A stretch of DNA of 21,792 bases from Salibacter sp031581065. Lineage in GTDB: Bacteria > Bacteroidota > Bacteroidia > Flavobacteriales_G > Salibacteraceae. The notes under the pieces were generated by a model. The model saw only the letters and a program-made list of their open reading frames with translations, was not told where the DNA came from and did no database searches. The first letter of the stretch is position 1, and every line of letters starts with the position of its first letter. The stretch spans positions 1 through 21,792 of the forward strand of contig NZ_JAVLBN010000036.1 of assembly GCF_031581065.1 (NCBI RefSeq). Reading direction: 5' to 3'. Below, piece after piece: positions 14,694 through 21,499 of the stretch. The translations under genes were made by a program, and so were the position numbers.

Positions 14694-15260
14694 ATGATTC
14701 AGATAGATGATGTTATCCTTTCGAGCGAATTGTTTGAGAAGAAGTTTGTTTGCGATTTATCAGCATGTAAAGGAGCTTGCTGTGTAGAAGGCGATGTGGG
14801 AGCTCCTGTTGAGGAGTCTGAACTCGAAGTGATGGATAAAATCTATGAGTTGGTGAAGCCCTACATGCGTAAAGAAGGTATAGAGGCAGTGGAGGCACAG
14901 GGTAAATACATCCGCGATTCATGGGATAATGAATGGGTAACACCATTGGTAAAAGGAAAAGAATGCGCTTATGTCAATTTCGATCCTGATGGTACAGCCA
15001 AATGTTCAATAGAACAGGCTTATCGCGATAACAAAATTGAATTTCCCAAACCTGTTTCCTGTCATCTTTACCCTATTAGAGTAAAAAAATACAGAGATTT
15101 TGAAGCGGTGAATTACGACAGGTGGGATATCTGCTCAGATGCCTGTAAGTTAGGAGACAAGCTTGGAGTCAAGGTGTTTGAATTCACAAAGGAACCACTC
15201 ATAAGGAAGTACGGAGAGAGCTTCTATAAAGAACTAGAGCAAATCGATCAATCGCTTTAG
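14694..15260 (+). CDS. DUF3109-family cysteine-rich protein
   Basis: 188 residues from the ATG at 14694. The frame is open 21 codons further, to 14631, but those residues are low-quality and include a promoter box. Nine cysteines are arranged as CDLSACKGACC (20-30), then Cys91, Cys104, Cys123 (SCHLYPIRV), Cys147 and Cys151. This pattern matches DUF3109, a Bacteroidota family related in style to the YkgJ-like Cys-cluster proteins that bind zinc or iron-sulfur clusters. The function is not established. It lies upstream of nrdB but is separated by 330 bases, so co-transcription is uncertain. Confidence 0.88.
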   Translation: MIQIDDVILSSELFEKKFVCDLSACKGACCVEGDVGAPVEESELEVMDKIYELVKPYMRKEGIEAVEAQGKYIRDSWDNEWVTPLVKGKECAYVNFDPDGTAKCSIEQAYRDNKIEFPKPVSCHLYPIRVKKYRDFEAVNYDRWDICSDACKLGDKLGVKVFEFTKEPLIRKYGESFYKELEQIDQSL

Positions 15261-15590
15261 AAGTTATTCCAAATTATTAGTTTATCAAAACGCATTTTCA
15301 AATCATACAAGCAATTAACAGGGGTGATTAGTGCGAAAGTCCCATTCATGCTAAATTGGTTCTGACCGATAAAAATTTTTAACAGCTCTATTTCAAATCA
15401 CTTTGTTCAAAACTCTACTTTTTTGTGAATTAAAACGGAGTAATTAGCACCTCTTTTTGGAAGCTTTTTGTCAAAATTTGTAGGAGTTCAAAAAAATAAT
15501 CGCAATCCCTGATTATCAGGATTGTTAATTGATAGTTGTTAATTTTCAGTGTTTTACTGATTATTTGCGAAATTTATAAACTTCTAAACT
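15261..15590 (+). promoter_or_regulatory. 330-base non-coding region upstream of nrdBA
   Basis: No protein gene. It contains one GGTTCTGACC motif (15358-15367), an imperfect hairpin (caatccctga 15503-15512 with tcaggattg 15516-15524, one bulged C), a direct repeat TTGTTAATT at 15522-15530 and 15536-15544, and a small dyad tcagt-gtttt-actga (15546-15560). A degenerate promoter, TTG (15536-15538) with ATTATTTG (15560-15567), is possible. I see no NrdR-type box pair and no recognisable riboswitch. Confidence 0.45.
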
Positions 15591-16622
15591 ATGAGTGATC
15601 AACAAGATATAGCAGCTACATCGGAGAAGCTAAAAGAACAGGAAAAAAACGAACCAATTCTTCAGGAAAACAAAGACAGGTTTGTGCTATTTCCAATCCA
15701 GCATGATGATATTTGGCAGTTTTATAAAAAAGCTGAAGCCAGTTTTTGGACAGCTGAAGAAATTGACCTTCATCCAGACTTAAAAGACTGGGACGAAAAA
15801 TTAAATGACGATGAGCGTCATTTCATCAAGCACGTTTTGGCATTTTTTGCTGCAAGTGACGGAATCGTAAATGAAAATCTGGCTGAAAACTTTTTGCATG
15901 AAGTTCAGTACACAGAGGCTAAATTCTTTTATGGTTTCCAAATTGCAATTGAAAACATTCACAGCGAAACTTACTCTTTGTTGATTGATACCTACATTAA
16001 GGATACCAAAGAGAAGGACTATTTGTTCAACGCCATTGAAACGATGGATTGTGTGAAGAAAAAAGCCGACTGGGCACTTCGCTGGATTGACAATGGATCT
16101 TTTGCTGAGAGATTAATTGCATTTGCAGCAGTTGAAGGAATTTTCTTCTCAGGATCTTTCTGCTCGATCTTTTGGTTGAAGAAACGCGGATTGATGCCGG
16201 GACTGAGCTTTTCAAATGAATTGATTTCAAGAGATGAGGGAATGCACTGTGATTTCGCTTGCCTTCTTTATACCAATCATCTCAAGCATCAGCTTTCAAA
16301 AGAGCGCGTTAAGGAGATTATCCTGGACGCAGTAGAAATTGAAAAAGAGTTTGTAACAGATGCCCTACCGGTTAAGCTTATCGGTATGAATGCTGATTTG
16401 ATGTCGCAATACATTGAGTTTGTAGCTGACAGACTTTTACTCGAACTCGATTGTGATAAGGTTTTCAACTCCAAGAATCCATTTGACTTTATGGAAATGA
16501 TCTCGCTTCAGGGTAAGACAAACTTTTTCGAAAAGCGTGTTGCTGAATATCAAAAAGCTGGTGTAAACTCAGGAGGAGGTAATTCTGATAGTGCCAAGTT
16601 TAGTCTAGACGAAGATTTTTAA
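15591..16622 (+). CDS. nrdB: Class Ia ribonucleotide reductase, beta subunit
   Basis: 343 residues, very close to the eukaryotic-type R2. The metal ligands are complete by alignment of motifs: Asp59 (AEEIDL), Glu121 and His124 (ENIHSE), Glu182 (VEGIFF), Glu216 and His219 (RDEGMH). The radical tyrosine is Tyr128 (HSETY). The C-terminal KFSLDEDF is the peptide that docks on the alpha subunit. It has no N-terminal ATP-cone, consistent with control residing in NrdA. It generates the tyrosyl radical needed to reduce ribonucleoside diphosphates for DNA synthesis. nrdA follows after 21 bases, so they form one operon in beta-alpha order. Confidence 0.97.
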   Translation: MSDQQDIAATSEKLKEQEKNEPILQENKDRFVLFPIQHDDIWQFYKKAEASFWTAEEIDLHPDLKDWDEKLNDDERHFIKHVLAFFAASDGIVNENLAENFLHEVQYTEAKFFYGFQIAIENIHSETYSLLIDTYIKDTKEKDYLFNAIETMDCVKKKADWALRWIDNGSFAERLIAFAAVEGIFFSGSFCSIFWLKKRGLMPGLSFSNELISRDEGMHCDFACLLYTNHLKHQLSKERVKEIILDAVEIEKEFVTDALPVKLIGMNADLMSQYIEFVADRLLLELDCDKVFNSKNPFDFMEMISLQGKTNFFEKRVAEYQKAGVNSGGGNSDSAKFSLDEDF

Positions 16623-16643
16623 AATAATTAACCGCGATATTTT

Positions 16644-18986
16644 ATGAGTATGTACGTTGTAAAAAGAGATGGCAGAAAAGAGTCTGTAAAATTTGATAAG
16701 ATACAGGCCAGAGTTAAAAAACTTTGCTACGGATTGGCTCCGGTTGTTGATCCGGTTCAGATCGCCATGCGAGTAATAGAAGGCTTGTATGACGGTGTAA
16801 CTACCCGTGTACTGGATGATCTGGCAGCTGAAGTCACTGCTTCGATGGTTACCAAACATCCTGATTTTGCAGTATTAGCTGCACGAATAGCTGTATCGAA
16901 TCTACATAAAGGAACAAAGAAGTCGTTTTCTGAAACGATGACTGATCTTTATGAGTTTGTAGATCCAAAAACTAACAAGAAAGCTCCCATGATTGCTGAC
17001 GATGTGTACAAGGTAATCATGGATAACAAAGAGCAGTTAGATAGCAGCATTATTTACGACCGTGATTTTCAGTATGACTTTTTTGGTTTTAAAACCCTTG
17101 AGCGCGCATATCTCCTTAAAATTGAAGACGAAATAGTTGAACGTCCTCAGCATATGCTAATGAGGGTAGCTGTAGGTATTCATAAAGATGATATCGATTC
17201 AGCCATTAAAACGTACAACCTCATGAGTGAAAAGTGGTTTACACATGCCACGCCAACTCTTTTCAATGCCGGAACACCAAAGCCTCAAATGTCTTCTTGT
17301 TTTCTCTTAACGATGAAAGATGACAGTATTGATGGAATTTATGATACACTCAAGCAATGTGCTAAAATTTCGCAAAGTGCAGGAGGTATTGGTTTAGCTG
17401 CACATAATATTCGGGCTACAGGGTCTTACATTCGCGGTACAAACGGTACTTCTAACGGAATCGTACCAATGTTGCGTGTTTTCAATGATACTGCTCGCTA
17501 TGTAGATCAGGGTGGTGGAAAGCGTAAAGGTTCATTTGCAATCTATTTAGAGCCATGGCATGCTGATATTTTTGACTTTCTGGATCTGAAAAAGAACCAC
17601 GGTAAAGAAGAACAACGTGCGAGAGACCTTTTCTACTCTTTATGGGTTCCCGATTTATTCATGAAACGTGTTGAAGAAAACGGTGAATGGACTTTAATGT
17701 GTCCTAATGAATGTCCTGGTCTTAGCGATACTCACGGAGAAGAGTTTGAAAAACTTTACCTCAAGTATGAGAAAGAGGGCAAGGGGCGCAAAACCATAAA
17801 GGCTCAGGAACTTTGGTTTAAAGTGCTGGAATCTCAAATTGAGACTGGAACTCCTTATATGCTCTACAAGGACGCTGCTAACGGAAAGAGTAACCAGCAA
17901 AACCTGGGAACTATTAAGTCCTCAAACTTGTGTACCGAAATTATAGAGTACACATCTCCTGATGAAGTTGCAGTTTGTAACCTGGCATCTATTGCCCTTC
18001 CTAAATTCATTAATGAAGACGGTGAGTTTGACCATGATAAATTGTTTGAAGTGACTTATCAGGTAACGTTGAACCTCAATAAAATAATTGACGGTAATTA
18101 TTATCCTGTCAAAGAGGCCAAGAACTCTAATATGCGTCACAGGCCAATTGGAATTGGTATTCAGGGATTGGCAGATGCATTTATTCAGTTGCGTTATCCA
18201 TTCGATTCTGAAAAAGCACGCCAGTTGAATAAAGAAGTTTTTGAGACGCTTTATTATGCATCAATGACTGCTTCAAAAGACCTGGCAAAAGAAGAGGGTG
18301 CTTATGAAACTTTTGAGGGATCACCATTAAGTGAAGGGAAGTTCCAACACGATCTTTGGGGTGTTGAGCCAACTGATCGTTGGGAATGGGACGTACTTCG
18401 CGAAGAAGTAATGAAGCACGGAGCTCGTAACAGTCTTCTTTTGGCACCAATGCCAACAGCTTCTACCAGTCAGATCCTTGGTAATAACGAATGTTTTGAA
18501 CCATACACTTCAAACATTTACACCCGTAGAACATTGTCTGGTGAGTTCATCGTAATCAACAAGCATTTGTTGCGGGATCTTGTAAAACTAGATTTATGGA
18601 ATGAAGAGATGAAAAACAGATTGATCGCTGCTAATGGATCAATTCAAAATATCCCTGAGATTCCAGATAATCTCAAAGAGCTTTATAAAACAGCCTGGGA
18701 GATTAGTCAAAAGTCTATTCTCGAAATGGCTGCTGATCGTGGAGCATTTATTTGCCAGTCTCAATCTCTCAATGTGTTTATGGAGAATGCGAATTTTGCC
18801 AAACTCACATCAATGCATTTCTATGGCTGGAAGAAAGGCCTTAAAACAGGGATGTACTATTTGAGAACAAAAGCTGCACGAGATGCTATCCAGTTTACCG
18901 TTGACAAAACAGCTCTCAAATCTGAAGATCAAAACGGTAATGGAGAAACGGAGCAGGTGCAAAGCGAACAGCAAGCAAACTCTTGA
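16644..18986 (+). CDS. nrdA: Class Ia ribonucleotide reductase, alpha subunit
   Basis: 780 residues, eukaryotic-like R1. ATP-cone at about 3-92 (VVKRDGRKESVKFDKI) for allosteric activity control. Active-site cysteines Cys219 (SSCFLL), radical Cys430 (SNLCTEI) and Cys445 (AVCNLAS), with Asn428 and Glu432. The radical-transfer pair is in GMYYLRT near the C-terminus. The protein reduces ribonucleotides with NrdB. Oddity: the tail after FTVDKTALK is a short Gln/Asn/Glu/Ser stretch ending QSEQQANS and contains no cysteine, whereas class Ia enzymes normally end with a swinging Cys pair that passes electrons from thioredoxin or glutaredoxin. A terminator follows. Confidence 0.96.
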   Translation: MSMYVVKRDGRKESVKFDKIQARVKKLCYGLAPVVDPVQIAMRVIEGLYDGVTTRVLDDLAAEVTASMVTKHPDFAVLAARIAVSNLHKGTKKSFSETMTDLYEFVDPKTNKKAPMIADDVYKVIMDNKEQLDSSIIYDRDFQYDFFGFKTLERAYLLKIEDEIVERPQHMLMRVAVGIHKDDIDSAIKTYNLMSEKWFTHATPTLFNAGTPKPQMSSCFLLTMKDDSIDGIYDTLKQCAKISQSAGGIGLAAHNIRATGSYIRGTNGTSNGIVPMLRVFNDTARYVDQGGGKRKGSFAIYLEPWHADIFDFLDLKKNHGKEEQRARDLFYSLWVPDLFMKRVEENGEWTLMCPNECPGLSDTHGEEFEKLYLKYEKEGKGRKTIKAQELWFKVLESQIETGTPYMLYKDAANGKSNQQNLGTIKSSNLCTEIIEYTSPDEVAVCNLASIALPKFINEDGEFDHDKLFEVTYQVTLNLNKIIDGNYYPVKEAKNSNMRHRPIGIGIQGLADAFIQLRYPFDSEKARQLNKEVFETLYYASMTASKDLAKEEGAYETFEGSPLSEGKFQHDLWGVEPTDRWEWDVLREEVMKHGARNSLLLAPMPTASTSQILGNNECFEPYTSNIYTRRTLSGEFIVINKHLLRDLVKLDLWNEEMKNRLIAANGSIQNIPEIPDNLKELYKTAWEISQKSILEMAADRGAFICQSQSLNVFMENANFAKLTSMHFYGWKKGLKTGMYYLRTKAARDAIQFTVDKTALKSEDQNGNGETEQVQSEQQANS

Positions 18987-19014
18987 TTAGTTAAGTATTG
19001 ACGTTTATGCTGTT

Positions 19015-19049
19015 AAAGCGTGGTTCCTTTATGGGGCCGCGCTTTTTTT
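19015..19049 (+). terminator. Rho-independent terminator after nrdA
   Basis: aaagcgtggttcc (19015-19027) pairs with ggggccgcgcttt (19033-19045) through several G-U pairs, with loop tttat and a T-run. Confidence 0.85.
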
Positions 19050-19058
19050 ATTGCAAAA

Positions 19059-19090
19059 AAAAGACCCTTTGAATGTTCAAAGAGTCTTTT
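19059..19090 (-). terminator. Terminator of the small PID-motif gene
   Basis: aaaagaccctttgaa (19059-19073) pairs with ttcaaagagtctttt (19076-19090) except for one C-A mismatch. The long T tract lies on the minus-strand side, so it acts on the minus-strand gene ending at 19111. Confidence 0.82.
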
Positions 19091-19110
19091 ACCAAATAAA
19101 AGGGAATATG

Positions 19111-19323
19111 TTATGATAAATGTTCTTCGTTCTTTTTCTTGAGATCATATGCCTTTTTGCCGCCAAAAAGGATTCCACCAGCAATTAAGAGGGATGAAAT
19201 ACCGTCAATTGGTACAACAGGATCTCCAGGATCTCCAAAACCATCTGGCGCTGGAGATTGAGGTTGGCCAATTGCAACAGTAACACCTAATACTATAATT
19301 GTTAATATGACAATTCGTTTCAT
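19111..19323 (-). CDS. Small exported protein with PID motif and C-terminal helix
   Basis: 70 residues. A hydrophobic signal peptide (about 1-19, IVILTIIVLGVTVAIG) is followed by a Pro/Gly/Asp stretch (20-37), then PIDGISSLLIAGGILFGGKKAYDLKKK: a PID motif, a short membrane helix (about 43-55) and a Lys-rich tail. This tripartite motif-helix-basic-tail layout is that of short C-terminal protein-sorting signals (PEP-CTERM-like). I believe it matches the small PID-CTERM-type proteins seen in Bacteroidota, but I cannot confirm the family. Almost the whole mature protein is the sorting signal. It is monocistronic with its own terminator and a -7 box directly before the ATG. Confidence 0.75.
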   Translation of the reverse strand: MKRIVILTIIVLGVTVAIGQPQSPAPDGFGDPGDPVVPIDGISSLLIAGGILFGGKKAYDLKKKNEEHLS

Positions 19324-19328
19324 ATCAA

Positions 19329-19336
19329 CAAAAATA
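19329..19336 (-). promoter_or_regulatory. -7 box immediately upstream of the PID-motif gene
   Basis: The minus-strand TATTTTTG fits TAnnTTTG and ends 5 bases before the ATG (19323). The A/T-rich context makes a chance match possible. Confidence 0.3.
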
Positions 19337-19382
19337 ACAAAAGTTTTTAACAGAAAGCGTTTAATGATAAAAAAATTGCGCT

Positions 19383-19676
19383 TTATACCGATATTTTGCG
19401 CTTTACACTCCGGGCTTGGGGTTTGTCAGAAAAGAGGATTTTCGTTTTTTTCCAAATGGTTTTGAACAAGTTAGACTTTCTGTATTGGTTGAGATGGTCC
19501 ACAGATTGCCAATAGCTGTATGTGAAGAAAATATTTTCGTTATCGACATCTTGCAGTAGCTCAAGGTGTTCACAACCTTCAACAGCTCTTATCTTTTCTT
19601 TATTCGCATTGAAGTTTTCGAGAAATGTTTCGATGCGATCTTCCTTAAATGTCATTTTGACGATTCTAATGATCAT
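19383..19676 (-). CDS. ABM-domain (antibiotic biosynthesis monooxygenase-like) protein
   Basis: 97 residues, one ferredoxin-like ABM domain. RIVKMTFKEDRIETFLENF begins the first strand and helix; EGCEHLELLQDVDNENIFF and the SYWQSVDHLNQYRKS segment are the typical core. Such small proteins include quinol monooxygenases (YgiN-like) and haem-degrading enzymes, but many have no known activity. No haem-ligand or substrate residue can be assigned here. It overlaps the upstream SAM hydrolase-like gene by 11 bases, indicating translational coupling and one operon. Confidence 0.85.
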   Translation of the reverse strand: MIIRIVKMTFKEDRIETFLENFNANKEKIRAVEGCEHLELLQDVDNENIFFTYSYWQSVDHLNQYRKSNLFKTIWKKTKILFSDKPQARSVKRKISV

Positions 19677-20451
19677 AGAACTCTATACTTACTGTTTCGT
19701 TGAGTTTTAAACCTAATAATCGGGTGGCTGAGCCGGCATTGATACAAATCTCCAAAAAACCTGAACTTCCAAAAAGAGCGAGAATGTCTCCTTCCAGTAC
19801 ATCTTCATATGATCTGGAGATTTCGGTTACTTCAAATCGCGGGTTTCTAAATGAAATTTTGAATTTTCGGCTCTGACCAACACGATTGAATAATTGTTGG
19901 TTGATATTTGTGATGAGGTTTCCGTACGAATCGATGTACTGGAAGTTTCCCCTGATGTAATCCTGATCGATAACGGGTTGAAAGGCCACTGCTTGAGATA
20001 GCTCAGGAATAGGGTTACCGAGCATTTCAATGGTTCCGCCTCTTGCCAGATGAGTAGCGGCTTTAACAAAAACTTCTTTAGTAGGGAAAGCTGATACCTC
20101 TGATTCTTTATTAATCTGTAGCTTGATGATTTTATCTGGTTTATCATCAAATATGAGTGAGAACATTCCATTATCACAACCAATAAAAAAATGCCCTCTG
20201 TATAAAATTGCAACGTGTGGATTGTTTTCACTTTCAAATGATCGAACTCCAATTATATGAATACTACCCGCTGGAAAGTCTTCGAATACATTTCGAACGA
20301 CAAATGCTGATTCAGGCACGTTGTATTTTTTAATTTCGTGCGTTACGTCAACAATTCTGGCATCTGGTAATTCTTTTAATATAGTGCCTTTAATTGCAGC
20401 AACATAGTAATCCTTTAAGCCGAGATCTGTTGTGAGTGTAATTATATGCAT
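19666..20451 (-). CDS. SAM hydroxide adenosyltransferase (DUF62) family protein
   Basis: 261 residues, the family's usual length. Motifs: LTTDLGLKDYYVAAIKG (6-22), GCDNGMFSLIF (91-101), FVKAATHLARGG (128-139), the YIDSYGNLITN segment and the C-terminal LFGSSGFLEI. The archaeal/bacterial family splits S-adenosylmethionine to adenosine and methionine using water or hydroxide, and is related to fluorinase. Oddity: where characterised members have Asp and Arg in a VDPGVG-like stretch, this protein reads GVRSFESENN (68-77); the His of the triad seems kept as His134. It is first in an operon with the ABM protein and divergent from phoH. Confidence 0.9.
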   Translation of the reverse strand: MHIITLTTDLGLKDYYVAAIKGTILKELPDARIVDVTHEIKKYNVPESAFVVRNVFEDFPAGSIHIIGVRSFESENNPHVAILYRGHFFIGCDNGMFSLIFDDKPDKIIKLQINKESEVSAFPTKEVFVKAATHLARGGTIEMLGNPIPELSQAVAFQPVIDQDYIRGNFQYIDSYGNLITNINQQLFNRVGQSRKFKISFRNPRFEVTEISRSYEDVLEGDILALFGSSGFLEICINAGSATRLLGLKLNETVSIEFYDH

Positions 20452-20539
20452 GGCGCGTTTTAGGATCGAGCGAAATCAATAATTTTGCTTCCACGAAATT
20501 AGCAAAATAGTACGGTAAAACTTTTATAAATAAAATCCT
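20452..20539. promoter_or_regulatory. Divergent promoter region with dyad upstream of phoH
   Basis: The plus-strand -7 box TAATTTTG (20480-20487) would start a leader of about 50 bases for phoH. The inverted repeat attttgct (20482-20489) / agcaaaat (20501-20508) overlaps it and a near-match on the minus strand (CTATTTTG), so one bound protein could control both directions. Confidence 0.4.
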
Positions 20540-21499
20540 TTGCAAGAAACAGTAATCCAGTTTGAAACGAGTAATCCGGTAGAAATCTTTGGTGTGAACA
20601 ACGCCAATATCCAGCTTATCAAATCCTTTTTTCCAAAACTAAAGATTCATGCTCGCGGTACTGAAATAACCGCCAGAGGCAGCAAGAAAGAGTTAGAGGA
20701 ATTCAATGACAAAATGAAGCTCTTGCTCAAACACTACAACAGGTATAACTCTTTGAGTCCGCAAAATATTGAGTTGTTGCTGGGAGAAGAAGGTGAAATG
20801 AAGGCTAAAGAAGCATCAGAGTCAAATGATATTTTAGTTCATGGTACGAGCGGAAATATCATCAAGGCCCGAACGATTAATCAAAAGAGAATTGTTGCTT
20901 CATCAGATAAAAATGATCTCGTTTTTGCAATAGGTCCTGCAGGTACGGGTAAAACGTATACTGCGGTTGCACTTGCTGTTAAGGCTTTAAAAAATAAAGA
21001 AGTAAGACGAATAATTTTGACCAGACCGGCAGTTGAAGCCGGTGAGCATCTCGGTTTTTTACCGGGCGATTTAAAAGAAAAACTCGATCCGTATCTTTTG
21101 CCTCTTTACGATGCACTCCGCGATATGATTCCGAGCGATAGGCTCGATATGTTTGTGGATAAAGGAGTGATTGAGATTGCACCATTGGCGTTTATGCGTG
21201 GCAGAACGCTCGATCACGCTTTTGTAATCCTCGATGAAGCTCAAAACGCTACCGAAAATCAAATGAAAATGTTCCTTACCAGGATGGGAGCAAATGCCAA
21301 GTTTATCATTACCGGAGATGAATCGCAGGTAGATTTACCGTACAATCAAAAAAGCGGACTCAAGCACGCTCTCCGCATTTTGAAAAATGTAAAAGGAATT
21401 GAAACTGTTAGGCTTGATGAGCGTGATGTCATCCGTCACTCATTGGTGAAGCGAATTATTGATGCTTACGAATCACAATTTAAAGAACAGAACTCATGA
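20540..21499 (+). CDS. phoH: PhoH-family ATPase
   Basis: 319 residues from a TTG start at 20540. An in-frame stop lies six bases upstream, and the next ATG (codon 58) would lose the N-terminal domain. N-terminal KH-like region (about 10-65), then the PhoH ATPase: Walker A GPAGTGKT (132-139), Walker B VILDEAQN (229-236) and the TGDESQVDLP motif. PhoH/YbeZ proteins are RNA-associated NTPases often working with the YbeY ribonuclease. purC begins inside the stop codon (4-base ATGA overlap), so the two are tightly coupled. The weak TTG start suggests modest expression. Confidence 0.95.
   Translation: MQETVIQFETSNPVEIFGVNNANIQLIKSFFPKLKIHARGTEITARGSKKELEEFNDKMKLLLKHYNRYNSLSPQNIELLLGEEGEMKAKEASESNDILVHGTSGNIIKARTINQKRIVASSDKNDLVFAIGPAGTGKTYTAVALAVKALKNKEVRRIILTRPAVEAGEHLGFLPGDLKEKLDPYLLPLYDALRDMIPSDRLDMFVDKGVIEIAPLAFMRGRTLDHAFVILDEAQNATENQMKMFLTRMGANAKFIITGDESQVDLPYNQKSGLKHALRILKNVKGIETVRLDERDVIRHSLVKRIIDAYESQFKEQNS

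Noticed and set aside
15261..15590. Cobalamin or other riboswitch upstream of nrdBA
   Set aside because: No B12-box or other conserved riboswitch core could be recognised, and class Ia enzymes do not need cobalamin.
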